NCBI RefSeq assembly: GCF_048270095.1
Contig: NZ_JBLWTL010000020.1
Span: forward strand, 1 to 53,988
DNA from: Maricaulis sp048270095
GTDB lineage: Bacteria > Pseudomonadota > Alphaproteobacteria > Caulobacterales > Maricaulaceae
Direction: 5' to 3'
Length of the DNA: 53,988 bases
Notes under the pieces: generated by a model
The model's database searches: none
Seen by the model: only the letters and a program-made list of their open reading frames with translations
What the model was told of the DNA's origin: nothing
In this document: positions 42,390-50,821 of the stretch, one piece after another
How the letters are laid out: every line of letters starts with the position of its first letter
Position numbering within the stretch: position 1 is the stretch's first letter
Program-made: the position numbers and the translations under genes

Positions 42390-42548
42390 ATGCTTCCCGA
42401 CGCGCAAGCGTGGACACGGTGGGTATACGGAATTGGCGGAGAAATCGCCGAACTGTCCATCCCCGATCCGGAAACCGGCACTACGGAATCTGCCCTGATG
42501 GCAGAGCCGACCCGACAACGAAAGGATCCATGGAGATGGACGCTATGA
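42390..42548 (+). CDS. Candidate 52-residue small protein coupled to folE
   Basis: An ORF read directly from the 210-base gap before folE. Its ATG at 42390 lies six bases behind a strong AGGGAAGG, and its TGA (42546-42548) overlaps the folE ATG at 42545, giving ATGA coupling. The peptide starts MLPDAQAWTRWVYGIGGE and is tryptophan-rich and soluble; no family was recognised. It may be a real small protein or a translated leader that controls folE. Confidence 0.5.
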   Translation: MLPDAQAWTRWVYGIGGEIAELSIPDPETGTTESALMAEPTRQRKDPWRWTL

Positions 42549-43153
42549 CTTCAGATGCAGCCCGCCTGAGCGAAACCAAGCCGGCCCGCCCTTCCCGCCA
42601 TGAAGCCGAGGAGGCCGTGCGCACACTGATCGCCTGGGCCGGCGATGATCCGGCCCGCGAAGGCCTGCTCGACACCCCCAAGCGCGTTGCGAAAGCGTAT
42701 GAGGAATGGTTCTCCGGCTATGGCGCCGACCCGGCCGCAGCCCTCGGCAAGACCTTCGAGGATGTGCAGGGCTATGACGACATGGTCATGCTGACCAATA
42801 TCGATGTCGAGAGCCATTGCGAACACCATCTCGCGCCAATCATGGGCGTGGCGCACGTCGCCTATCTGCCATCGGCCGCCGTCGTCGGGATTTCGAAGAT
42901 CGCCCGCGTCGTCGAGATCTTCTGCAAGCGCATGCAGACGCAGGAAACAATGACCGCCCAGATCGCTGATGCGCTGATGGATGCTATGAATCCGCGCGGC
43001 GTCGCGATCCTGATCGATGCCAAGCACCAGTGCATGACAACGCGCGGCGTGCATCACCCGAATGTGTCGACCATAACCTCGACCTTTACCGGCGAATTCA
43101 AGACCGACGCCAATCTGCGTGACCGCTTCATGCGTCTGGCCGAGAAGGCCTGA
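42545..43153 (+). CDS. folE: GTP cyclohydrolase I
   Basis: A 202-residue FolE that turns GTP into dihydroneopterin triphosphate, the first step of folate synthesis. SHCEHH holds Cys92 and the catalytic/zinc histidines, KHQCMTTRGV holds the second zinc cysteine (Cys163), and IARVVEIFCKRMQTQE lines the pocket. ATGs at 42530 and 42536 are in frame too, but the ATG at 42545 overlaps the stop of the 52-codon ORF and begins a plausible N-terminus, so I chose it. folP lies 7 kb away. Confidence 0.95.
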   Translation: MTSDAARLSETKPARPSRHEAEEAVRTLIAWAGDDPAREGLLDTPKRVAKAYEEWFSGYGADPAAALGKTFEDVQGYDDMVMLTNIDVESHCEHHLAPIMGVAHVAYLPSAAVVGISKIARVVEIFCKRMQTQETMTAQIADALMDAMNPRGVAILIDAKHQCMTTRGVHHPNVSTITSTFTGEFKTDANLRDRFMRLAEKA

Positions 43154-43176
43154 GCCCCGATCCGATCATAAAGACC

Positions 43177-43224
43177 GATATTTGACGCATTATCGGCATA
43201 TTGCGCCATAATGCGTCAAATATC
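43177..43224. promoter_or_regulatory. Perfect 17-bp inverted repeat (distal site of the hipBA array)
   Basis: GATATTTGACGCATTAT (43177-43193) and its exact reverse complement (43208-43224), with a 14-base spacer. It contains the pattern TTG-N3-CATTA, 16 bases, TAATG-N3-CAA, which recurs at 43258-43295. It is also 23 bases after the folE stop, but lacks a T run, so an operator is favoured over a terminator. Confidence 0.65.
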
Positions 43225-43226
43225 AC

Positions 43227-43250
43227 TCATTACCTCACTTGCGATAATGA
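43227..43250. promoter_or_regulatory. Middle inverted repeat of the hipBA array
   Basis: TCATTA (43227-43232) and TAATGA (43245-43250) with a 12-base spacer. Its centre (43238.5) is exactly midway between the centres of the two larger repeats, 38 bases from each. It shares their CATTA/TAATG core but not the TTG/CAA ends. Confidence 0.45.
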
Positions 43251-43257
43251 TCTAAAT

Positions 43258-43295
43258 TTGCTACATTATGGGTCAAAACTGGCTTAATGTAGCAA
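43258..43295. promoter_or_regulatory. Proximal hipBA operator
   Basis: TTGCTACATTA (43258-43268) and TAATGTAGCAA (43285-43295) are exact 11-base reverse complements with a 16-base spacer, ending two bases before the ATG chosen for hipB. Such dyads next to HipB-type antitoxin genes are the usual autoregulatory operators. Confidence 0.7.
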
Positions 43296-43297
43296 TT

Positions 43298-43651
43298 ATG
43301 GAACATTCGAATCCGGATCTGGAACCCATTTCCCGCATCATCGAAAACCTCGGCATCCGGCTTGAGGCCTACCGGATCTCGCGCGGCATCAAACAGGCCG
43401 ATCTCGCCGCCAGCGCCGGGATTTCACGCTCGACCCTGATGCGGCTTGAGGCTGGCAAGGGCGGCACGATCGACACGCTGATCCGGGTGCTGCGGGCGCT
43501 GGATCTCACCGACCGCCTGACCGACCTCATCCCCGACGCCGCCCTGAAACCGCTCGACCCGATGAGCGAGACCGGTCAGCGCCGCATGCGGGTGCGCGAC
43601 CGCAAAAGCGATGATGCGCCCTGGAGCTGGGATGATGAGCCCGGGAAATGA
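43298..43651 (+). CDS. hipB: HipB-like XRE antitoxin
   Basis: A 117-residue regulator with an XRE helix-turn-helix (ISRGIKQADLAASAGISRST, about 30-49) and a long tail after residue 80. The tail ends in a basic stretch and then WSWDDE, a tryptophan-bearing end I recall in many HipA-partner antitoxins. An earlier in-frame ATG at 43268 would put the operator inside the gene; neither start has a ribosome-binding site, so the mRNA may be nearly leaderless. Overlaps hipA by ATGA, which keeps antitoxin made first. Represses the operon and neutralises HipA. Confidence 0.85.
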   Translation: MEHSNPDLEPISRIIENLGIRLEAYRISRGIKQADLAASAGISRSTLMRLEAGKGGTIDTLIRVLRALDLTDRLTDLIPDAALKPLDPMSETGQRRMRVRDRKSDDAPWSWDDEPGK

Positions 43652-44961
43652 GCGACACCCCCAATACCCGCGCCAAAATCAATCTCTGGGGCCGCATGAT
43701 CGGCGCCGCGGTCTGGGATAGCGAGCGCGATGTCGCCGTGTTCGAATACACGCCGGAATTCGTCGGCTCGCGGATCGAGGTCGCGCCGTTGACAATGCCG
43801 CTGCGGCGCGGCGTTTTTGATTTCCCTGCCCTGCCGCGTGAGACATTCAGGGGCCTGCCCGGCCTGCTCGCCGACAGCCTGCCGGACAAGTTCGGCAATC
43901 TGCTGATCGATCGCTGGCTGGCCGAACAGGGGCGCACGCCCGGCAGCTTCAACCCGGTGGAACGGCTTTGCTATACCGGCACACGCGGCATGGGCGCACT
44001 CGAATTCGAACCCGCACGCGCCGCGCCGGGCCAGGCTGGACGCGCGATCGATATCGCGCCCCTGGTCGAACTGGCTGCCCGTGTCATTCATGAACGCGCC
44101 GGCCTGGGCGGCACGCTGGACGGCGATGATGATCGCGATGCCCTGCGCGATATCCTGCGCGTCGGCACCTCGGCCGGTGGCGCCCGCGCCAAGGCGGTGC
44201 TGGCCTGGAATGAGGCCACTGGCGATTTCCACTCTGGCCAGATCAAGGCCGGGTCGGGCTTTACCCCCTGGCTGATGAAATTCGACGGAGTCAGTGGCAA
44301 TGCGGACAAGGAAGTCGCCGACCCGCTCGGCTATGGCCGGCTGGAATATGCTTGCTATCTGCTGGCACGCGAAGCCGGGGTCGAAATGAGCCCGTCGCGG
44401 CTGCACGAAGAAGGCGGCCGCGCCCATTTCATGACCCGACGCTTCGACCGCACCGCCAGCGGCGAAAAGCTGCACATGCAATCGCTCTGCGCGATGCGCC
44501 ATTTCGATTTCAACGCGCCGCGCGCCTATTCCTATGAGCAGGCGATCGAAACAATCCGCCTGCTCGGCCTCGGTCCTGACGCGATTGAACAACAGGTGCG
44601 CCGCGCCCTGCTCAACATCGTGATCCGCAACCAGGACGACCACGTCAAGAATATCGCCTACCTGATGGACAAGACCGGCCAATGGCGGCTCTCACCAGCG
44701 TTTGATGTCGTCTATTCTCACAATCCCGACGGCCAGTGGACCAGCCAGCATCAGATGTCGCTGGCCGGCAAGACGCAGGACTTCGTCCTCGCGGACCTGC
44801 TCCGGTTCGGCCGCTATGCGGATATCAAGCCGGCGAAACTGAAACGCATGCTCGGCGAGATTCTCACCGCCGCCGGACATTGGGGCGCTCACGCCAAAGC
44901 AGCCGCAGTTCCGGACAGCCTCGCCGCCCGGGCGCAGGCCGGATTCAGGCTCAGCTTCTGA
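43648..44961 (+). CDS. hipA: HipA-family serine/threonine kinase toxin
   Basis: A 437-residue kinase, close to E. coli HipA in length. The N-subdomain 1 (about 8-125) is complete. GTSAGGARAKA at 173-183 is the flexible nucleotide loop, whose serine corresponds to the autophosphorylated one in HipA. Lys211 in MKFDG is the ATP-contact lysine, RNQDDHVKN (about 327-335) the catalytic loop, and PAFDV (Asp353) the metal-binding DFG counterpart. All active-site residues are present, so the toxin should be active. HipA kinases phosphorylate aminoacyl-tRNA synthetases and cause dormancy; the target here is unknown. Confidence 0.92.
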   Translation: MSDTPNTRAKINLWGRMIGAAVWDSERDVAVFEYTPEFVGSRIEVAPLTMPLRRGVFDFPALPRETFRGLPGLLADSLPDKFGNLLIDRWLAEQGRTPGSFNPVERLCYTGTRGMGALEFEPARAAPGQAGRAIDIAPLVELAARVIHERAGLGGTLDGDDDRDALRDILRVGTSAGGARAKAVLAWNEATGDFHSGQIKAGSGFTPWLMKFDGVSGNADKEVADPLGYGRLEYACYLLAREAGVEMSPSRLHEEGGRAHFMTRRFDRTASGEKLHMQSLCAMRHFDFNAPRAYSYEQAIETIRLLGLGPDAIEQQVRRALLNIVIRNQDDHVKNIAYLMDKTGQWRLSPAFDVVYSHNPDGQWTSQHQMSLAGKTQDFVLADLLRFGRYADIKPAKLKRMLGEILTAAGHWGAHAKAAAVPDSLAARAQAGFRLSF

Positions 44962-44965
44962 CGTC

Positions 44966-46669
44966 CTAGCCGACCCGTTCGGCCATTGGCACCTCACCAC
45001 CCTCGGCACGGGCGATGCGCCACTGGCTGTCGAGCCCGGCGCTGTAGTCGCGGCTATCAAGGGTGGAGACCGTGACGTAATCGGCCAGGGCTTCCTCGGG
45101 GGTCAGGGTCAGGCGGATATAGCCGTGATCGACCATATTGCACTGGGCGACCTCGCTATTGGCCTCGCGCATCATCTTGCCATAGTCGACGCCCGGTGCC
45201 GTAAAGCCGGAGAAGGGCGAGGGACTGGTGACCGACGCGCCGACCAGCTCGGTGCCAATACGGTGGCCATCCTTGTCGAGCAGGTCATTGGCCCAGAAGG
45301 AATGGACGTCCCCGGTCACCGTGATGACATCGGCACCCACTTCGCGCAGGGCGGCATAGAGCCGGTCGCGCTCGGCAGGATAACCATCCCACATATCGAG
45401 ATTGAACGGGATGCCGAACCGGGTGCGCATGATGATCGAGCGCGCCAACTCGCTGTTGCGGGTCACAAACCAGCGCAGCCAGGCCGGCATTTCGGTGGCG
45501 AAATTGGGGAAGTTGACCCGCGCCATGATCACCTGATTGCCAAGAATGCGCCAGGGCTTGCCCGCCGCGATCGAGGCGGCGCAGGCATCGCGAATTCCGG
45601 CGATCTGCGTGTCCCCGATCAAGGTCCGGCTCTCATCACCCACGACATCACGCCGCCAGGCGGCGACCGCGGCGAGCACCTCGGGATCAGTGTCGTCGGC
45701 ATCAGAGGCAACCGGGAAATTATCGAGCGTAATTTGTTGATCCCGGTCGGTCAGACGCGATTCCAGCATGACCAGGGTCGCCAGGTCGCCAATCTCGTAA
45801 CTGCCGAAGCGCTGGCGGTTATCACCTTCCGGTTCGCGCGTCGGCGTCCAGTCATACCAGGCGCGCAGGGCTGCGATGCGGCGGACCTCCCATGGACCTT
45901 CATCGGCATCATGGTTTTCGGCGCCATCACGATAGCTGTCATTGGCGGTCTCGTGATCATCCCAGCTCATGATCCAGGGCGCAGCCGCGTGTAGCGCCTG
46001 CAGATCGGGATCGGTTTTGTACTGGGCATGGCGTGCGACATAATCCGCTGCCGAGACCATCTCATGCACCGGGTCGGGCACCCGGTTCAGCGCCTCGGCA
46101 TTGCCGGTCGCATACTGGCCCATCGGATATTCATAGAGATAATCGCCGAGGTGAAGGACGAGGTCGAGACCGCCATTCTCCGCGGCCTCGCGGTAGACGT
46201 TGAAATGCCCCGCCGGGAAGTTTGAGCACGACATGATCCCGATGGTATAACTGTCGAGCGCGCCGACCGGCAGGGTACGGGTTACACCGGTGGGTGAATA
46301 GGTTTCCCCGAGGCGAAAGCGGTAGAAATAGGCGCGACCCGGCTCCAGCCCGGTGGCGAGGATTTTCAGCGTCCCCAGCGGCTGCATCGTGACGTAGCGG
46401 ATATCTTCGCCGCTCTCGAACACGGTATTCTCGAACGCTGCATCGCTTGCGACCTCGACACCGCGATAACCGCCACCATCATTGGTCAGGGCCGTCCACA
46501 ACATCACACTGGTCTGGTCCGGATCGCCGGAGGCGACGCCGTGCCGAAAGGGACCGTCTTCACTGGCGGGGCGGAAGGCCTCGATCTGCGGCGCACAGGC
46601 ACTAACGGCCAGTGACGCGCCTGCAGCGCCCATGAGCGCCCCGCGCCGTGTCAGATTGATCTTCTTCAT
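44966..46669 (-). CDS. phoD: Alkaline phosphatase D family protein
   Basis: A 567-residue (approximately) PhoD-type phosphodiesterase/phosphatase. It has a twin-arginine start (LTRRGALMG, Arg8-Arg9) and a lipobox-like AVSAC (Cys25), so it is exported folded through Tat and perhaps lipidated. FRHGVASGDPD starts the N-terminal PhoD domain, and the metal-binding set is HLGDYLYEY, WDDHETAND and TGDVHSFWAN. It works outside the cytoplasm on phosphate esters. GGAGAG precedes the ATG at 46669; the longer frame to 46810 adds an unlikely leader. No Pho box was found. Confidence 0.93.
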   Translation of the reverse strand: MKKINLTRRGALMGAAGASLAVSACAPQIEAFRPASEDGPFRHGVASGDPDQTSVMLWTALTNDGGGYRGVEVASDAAFENTVFESGEDIRYVTMQPLGTLKILATGLEPGRAYFYRFRLGETYSPTGVTRTLPVGALDSYTIGIMSCSNFPAGHFNVYREAAENGGLDLVLHLGDYLYEYPMGQYATGNAEALNRVPDPVHEMVSAADYVARHAQYKTDPDLQALHAAAPWIMSWDDHETANDSYRDGAENHDADEGPWEVRRIAALRAWYDWTPTREPEGDNRQRFGSYEIGDLATLVMLESRLTDRDQQITLDNFPVASDADDTDPEVLAAVAAWRRDVVGDESRTLIGDTQIAGIRDACAASIAAGKPWRILGNQVIMARVNFPNFATEMPAWLRWFVTRNSELARSIIMRTRFGIPFNLDMWDGYPAERDRLYAALREVGADVITVTGDVHSFWANDLLDKDGHRIGTELVGASVTSPSPFSGFTAPGVDYGKMMREANSEVAQCNMVDHGYIRLTLTPEEALADYVTVSTLDSRDYSAGLDSQWRIARAEGGEVPMAERVG

Positions 46670-46775
46670 CTTGCTCTCCCCAAAGCCCAAACCGGCATCA
46701 ACGAAGCCACTCTTGTGCATCCGCCATAGCGTGCGATTGTTGCGTGTTCGCGACAGCAAGGCTACTCGCTTGTGA

Positions 46776-47792
46776 ATGAGCACTGAAAATCCCGATATCC
46801 GCACCCTCACCGCTGACGACGATCAGGTCAATCAGCGCATTGATCGCTGGCTGACCGACGCGCTGGAGGAGTTCTCGCGTTCGCGCCTGAAGGCGCTGAT
46901 CGATAGCGGTCAGCTGACCTGCAATGGCGCCGTGCTGGCCGATTGCTCCGCCAAGGTGATCCCGGGCGCGGTCTATGCCCTGACCGTACCGCCACCGGTT
47001 GCGGCCGATCCGGTGCCTGAAAAGATGGATCTCGACATCCTGTATGAGGATGATGACCTGGTCGTGCTGGTCAAACCGGTCGGCCTCGCCGTCCACCCGG
47101 CGCCGGGCAATTGGTCGGGTACGCTGGTGCATGGTTTGCTGTATCACTGCGCCGGCTCGCTGTCGGGCATTGGCGGCGTCGAGCGGCCGGGCATTGTCCA
47201 CCGGCTCGACAAGGACACATCAGGCGTGATGGTGGCCGCCAAATCCGACGCCGCGCACAAGGGGATGACGATCCAGTTCTCCCGCCACACGGTCGAGCGC
47301 GCCTATATCGCCTTTACCCGGCATTCGCCCAATCCGAAGGATGGCCGCATCGAGACGCAATTGATGCGTTCTTCACGCGACCGGACGAAATTCGAAGTGC
47401 CCCACGACCCCAACAGCACGGCCGGCAAGCATGCCATCACCAATTACGTCACCCTGGCGCGCTATGGCCAGGATCCGCACGCCTCGGTCGGCGCCGGGCT
47501 GGCAGCCAAGGTGGAATGCCGTCTCGAGACCGGGCGCACCCACCAGATCCGCGTCCACATGGCTCATATCGGCTGCCACATGCTCGGAGATCCGGTCTAT
47601 GGCTCCAAGCGCGGCCGCCTGCTCGGCTCGGAGATTTGCGACCCCTTCCTGCGCGATTTCCGGCGCCAGGCATTGCATGCCGCCGTGCTGGGTTTCAAAC
47701 ACCCGGTGACCGGGGTTGATCTGCGCTTCGAGAGCGAATTGCCCGACGATATGAAACAGCTCGAAAGCGTGCTCGAGCAACTCCCATACTGA
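46776..47792 (+). CDS. RluD-family 23S rRNA pseudouridine synthase
   Basis: A 338-residue RluA/RluD-type synthase with an N-terminal S4 RNA-binding domain (about 18-65) and the catalytic VHRLDKDTSG, in which Asp145 forms the covalent step. CRLETGRTHQIRVHMAHIG and GDPVYG are further family marks. RluD makes pseudouridines in helix 69 of 23S rRNA; assignment to RluD rather than RluC is likely but not certain. It is divergent from phoD and 11 bases before the peptidase gene. Confidence 0.92.
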   Translation: MSTENPDIRTLTADDDQVNQRIDRWLTDALEEFSRSRLKALIDSGQLTCNGAVLADCSAKVIPGAVYALTVPPPVAADPVPEKMDLDILYEDDDLVVLVKPVGLAVHPAPGNWSGTLVHGLLYHCAGSLSGIGGVERPGIVHRLDKDTSGVMVAAKSDAAHKGMTIQFSRHTVERAYIAFTRHSPNPKDGRIETQLMRSSRDRTKFEVPHDPNSTAGKHAITNYVTLARYGQDPHASVGAGLAAKVECRLETGRTHQIRVHMAHIGCHMLGDPVYGSKRGRLLGSEICDPFLRDFRRQALHAAVLGFKHPVTGVDLRFESELPDDMKQLESVLEQLPY

Positions 47793-47803
47793 GGAGACGG
47801 ACC

Positions 47804-49009
47804 ATGACTGCCATGATGACCAAGGGTGTGGGCGGCTCGACCGCCGAGAAGGAACTCGCGCGCCTCAAGCCGATGTTGAGCGACTGCCAGCCGATCAGCC
47901 ATGACGAGCACAGGGCGAGGCTGGCCGGCCTGGCGCAGCGCATGGCCAAGGCCGGGCTCGATGCGGTCTGGCTCGATGCCGGCAGCAATCTCACCTACTA
48001 TACCGGTATGAAATGGCGCGCCTCCGAGCGGCTGGTCGGCGCCCTGATCGGCGCGGACGGCGGCGTCACCTATGTCGGCCCTGCCTTCGAGGAGGGCACA
48101 CTCAAGCTCTATATGGGCATCGAGGCGCCGCTTCGCGGCTGGGAAGAGCATGAGAGCCCCTATGCCTGTGTCGCGTCCCTGCTGCCCTCTGGTGCCGCGC
48201 TGGGGATTGATCCGGCGGCACCCTATTTCACCGTCACGGGTCTGAGCGAAGCCCTGGATGGCGTCGCCCGCAATGCCGGCGATGTCGTCCTGTCCGGCCG
48301 CGCCCGCAAATCACCCGCCGAGCTGGCGCTTATGCAGGCAACCAAGACTGCGACGATCGAAGTACACAAGGCGGCCGGTGCCATCCTGCGGCCCGGCATT
48401 TCAACCGGCGAAGTCACCGAATTCATCCATGCCGCCCACAAGAAGATTGGCGCGCCCGGCGGCTCGACTTTCTGTATCGTCCTGTTCGGCCCCGATACCG
48501 CTTTCCCACATGGCGTCGCCCGGCCCAAGACGCTCGATGAGGGCGATGTCGTGCTGATCGATACCGGCTGCGCGATGCATGGCTATCAGTCCGACATCAC
48601 CCGCACCTATGTGTTCGGCGAACCCACAGCGCGTCAGCGCGAAGTCTGGGATGCGGAAAAGGCGTGCCAGCTTGCCGCTTTCGAAGCGGCCCGGCTGGGC
48701 CATAGCTGCGCCAGCGTCGATGCCGCAGCGCGCGCCGAGGCTGAAGCCCGCGGTTTCGGGCCAGGCTATCAACTGCCCGGCATCCCGCACCGCACCGGAC
48801 ACGGCATCGGGCTCGACATCCACGAGGCGCCCTATCTGGTCGGCGGCGATGAAACCCCGCTCGAAACGGGGATGTGTTTTTCCAATGAACCGATGATCTG
48901 TGTGCCGGGCGAATTCGGCATCCGGCTCGAGGACCATTTCTACATGACCGCCAATGGCCCGCGCTGGTTCACCCAGCCCTCGAAATCGATCGAGGATCCG
49001 TTCGGCTAG
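47804..49009 (+). CDS. M24 family Xaa-Pro aminopeptidase
   Basis: A 401-residue creatinase/prolidase-type peptidase. The N-terminal substrate domain (about 30-165) is followed by the pita-bread metallopeptidase domain with all five metal ligands: Asp253 (VLIDTG), Asp264 (QSDITRTY), His333 (RTGHGIGLDIHE), Glu362 (SNEPM) and Glu376 (RLEDHF). It removes N-terminal residues before proline or splits X-Pro dipeptides. GGAG lies before the ATG. Its TAG shares CTAG with the stop of the convergent SMR gene. Confidence 0.93.
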   Translation: MTAMMTKGVGGSTAEKELARLKPMLSDCQPISHDEHRARLAGLAQRMAKAGLDAVWLDAGSNLTYYTGMKWRASERLVGALIGADGGVTYVGPAFEEGTLKLYMGIEAPLRGWEEHESPYACVASLLPSGAALGIDPAAPYFTVTGLSEALDGVARNAGDVVLSGRARKSPAELALMQATKTATIEVHKAAGAILRPGISTGEVTEFIHAAHKKIGAPGGSTFCIVLFGPDTAFPHGVARPKTLDEGDVVLIDTGCAMHGYQSDITRTYVFGEPTARQREVWDAEKACQLAAFEAARLGHSCASVDAAARAEAEARGFGPGYQLPGIPHRTGHGIGLDIHEAPYLVGGDETPLETGMCFSNEPMICVPGEFGIRLEDHFYMTANGPRWFTQPSKSIEDPFG

Positions 49010-49350
49010 TATGAACTGTCGCCGCTGAGGCGAAGGCCGAGAATTCCGACCATGATCAGGGTGAGGAAGAGGATGCGGGCAATCGTCACCGGCTCCTTGA
49101 ACACCAGAATGCCGATCGTGGCGACGCCGAGCGTGCCGATCCCGGTCCACACCGCATAGGCGGTGCCGGCGGGCAGATGCTTCATCGCCGCAAATAGCAG
49201 CACCATCGAGGCGGCCAGGGCGGCGAGCACGGCGGCGTGCTGCCAGAGCGGGGCCTGGCGGTCGACATATTTGAAGCCGAGCGCCCAGGCCATTTCGAAA
49301 ATCCCGCCCATCACGAGCAGCGACCAGGGCCCCGTCAGAAACGCCATCAT
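49006..49350 (-). CDS. SMR-family transporter (SugE/Gdx-like)
   Basis: A 114-residue protein with four membrane helices typical of small multidrug resistance transporters. The conserved glutamate is Glu19 in GGIFEMAWALGFKY, and PAGTAYAVWTGIGTLG is the second helix signature. The tryptophan pattern fits the SugE/Gdx (guanidinium exporter) branch rather than EmrE. Its start overlaps the glutathione transferase stop by ATGA. Confidence 0.92.
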   Translation of the reverse strand: MMAFLTGPWSLLVMGGIFEMAWALGFKYVDRQAPLWQHAAVLAALAASMVLLFAAMKHLPAGTAYAVWTGIGTLGVATIGILVFKEPVTIARILFLTLIMVGILGLRLSGDSSY

Positions 49351-49994
49351 GCCTGTACCTCAAGATCAAAATTACGGCGCCAGACTTCGCGGATGACCGG
49401 ATGTTTCTCGGTCGCCCGCACCGCGCCAGCCAGGTTGGGGCAATGCTCGAGGAACCAGCCACCGCGGGGCGACCAATGGCTCATCATCGCGACATAGACA
49501 TCGAGCAGGCTCATCGTCTCGCCGAGCAAATAGGGACGCGTTGCACCCTTGAAGGCCATGTCGATGATCCGCCACATCTGTTTGCGCCGCTCGACCGCCT
49601 GCTGCAGCAAAACCTTGTGGGTCGCAGGATCGGGATGGAAACGGGCCGGCCCGTCAGTGATCGCGAGGGTCGAATAGAAGCTCGATGACATGAAAATCAT
49701 CCAGCGCAGATATTCGGCGCGTTCGGGGGCATCGGGGCGCGGCGCCCAGCGATACTGGCCGTCGAGATCACCGAGCCAGATCAGGATCGCTGCGCTCTCG
49801 GTCATGACGTCATCATTGGGCAGGATCAATGCCGGGACCTGGCCCGCCGGATTGACCGATTTCACCCGGGCGAGCCCGGCGGCACCATCAAGCGGGTCGG
49901 CCTCCTCGAAGTCGTAAGGGATGCCATGCAGTTCAAGCGCCGCCTCGACACAGGTCGAGCCGAAGCCCTGCTGGCCGTAGAGCGTATAGCTCAT
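49347..49994 (-). CDS. Glutathione S-transferase family protein
   Basis: A 215-residue GST with a thioredoxin-like N-terminal domain (QQGFGSTCVEAALELHGIPYDF; NPAGQVPALIL carries the cis-proline; MTESAAILIWL holds the glutathione-binding ES) and an all-helical C-terminal domain with the N-capping LLGETMSLLDVYV. The active-site Ser or Cys lies at about 13-15. Substrate unknown. The gene overlaps folP and the SMR gene, forming folP-gst-smr. Confidence 0.92.
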   Translation of the reverse strand: MSYTLYGQQGFGSTCVEAALELHGIPYDFEEADPLDGAAGLARVKSVNPAGQVPALILPNDDVMTESAAILIWLGDLDGQYRWAPRPDAPERAEYLRWMIFMSSSFYSTLAITDGPARFHPDPATHKVLLQQAVERRKQMWRIIDMAFKGATRPYLLGETMSLLDVYVAMMSHWSPRGGWFLEHCPNLAGAVRATEKHPVIREVWRRNFDLEVQA

Positions 49995-50821
49995 GCCTTG
50001 CCCTCGCGAATGGCGGCCTGGAGCTTGAGGGCCTGCAGCGTCATGCGGATATCGTGGACCCGCACCATGGACGCGCCCGCCTGGGCGGCGCGCAGGGCGG
50101 CGGCGAGCGAGCCGCCAAGCCGCTCGGTCTCGGCTGCCCCCTCATCAATGGCCGCAATGAAGCGTTTGCGCGAAGCCCCGAACAGGACCGGATAGCCCAG
50201 CGCAATGACCTGGTCGAGATCATGCATCAAAGCCAGATTATGATCGAGCGACTTGCCGAAACCAATGCCCGGATCAAGCCAGATACTGCCGGCATCGACA
50301 CCGCCCGCCATGGCAATATCAGCGCGCTCGGTGAGGAAATCGCACACTTCGCTGACGACATCCTCATAGCGCGGTGCGGCCTGCATCGTCGTGGGTGTGC
50401 CCGCCATATGCATGAGAATGACCGGGACACCGAGTTCGGCTGCGGTCGCGATAGCGCCTTCGGCACGCAGCGCCATGACGTCATTCCAGATATCAGCGCC
50501 CGCCCCGATCGCGGCGCGGGCGACTTCCGGTTTGCAGGTGTCGATCGAGATTCGCGCCGCCGTCTGCTCGCGCAGGGCCTTGATGACCGGGATGACGCGG
50601 CGCATCTCCTCGGCGGTATCGACAGGCGCCGCACCCGGCCGCGTCGACTCGCCACCGATATCGATGACATCGGCACCATTGCCGAGCATTTCCAGCCCGC
50701 GCGCGACCGCAGCTTCCTGGTCGATGAAATCACCACCATCGGAAAAACTGTCCGGCGTGACGTTGAGAACGCCCATGATGAAGGGGATGCCGGGCTGGCG
50801 GCGGGATCGAGTCTTGCGCAT
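49991..50821 (-). CDS. folP: Dihydropteroate synthase
   Basis: A 276-residue DHPS, the sulfonamide target, joining pABA to dihydropterin pyrophosphate. MGVLNVTPDSFSDGG at 16-30 carries the phosphate-binding loop, DIGGESTRPGA the second loop, ISIDT the pterin-site aspartate, and LDPGIGFGKS, LFGASRKRF and VRVHD the rest of the pocket. It lies after ftsH on the same strand, a common alphaproteobacterial order; glmM, the usual next gene, is replaced by gst and smr. Confidence 0.96.
   Translation of the reverse strand: MRKTRSRRQPGIPFIMGVLNVTPDSFSDGGDFIDQEAAVARGLEMLGNGADVIDIGGESTRPGAAPVDTAEEMRRVIPVIKALREQTAARISIDTCKPEVARAAIGAGADIWNDVMALRAEGAIATAAELGVPVILMHMAGTPTTMQAAPRYEDVVSEVCDFLTERADIAMAGGVDAGSIWLDPGIGFGKSLDHNLALMHDLDQVIALGYPVLFGASRKRFIAAIDEGAAETERLGGSLAAALRAAQAGASMVRVHDIRMTLQALKLQAAIREGKA

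Noticed and set aside
43177..43224. The 17-bp inverted repeat as a simple folE terminator
   Set aside because: It has no T run, an AT-rich stem and shares its pattern and spacing with the hipBA operator; an operator reading is favoured, though a dual role is not excluded.
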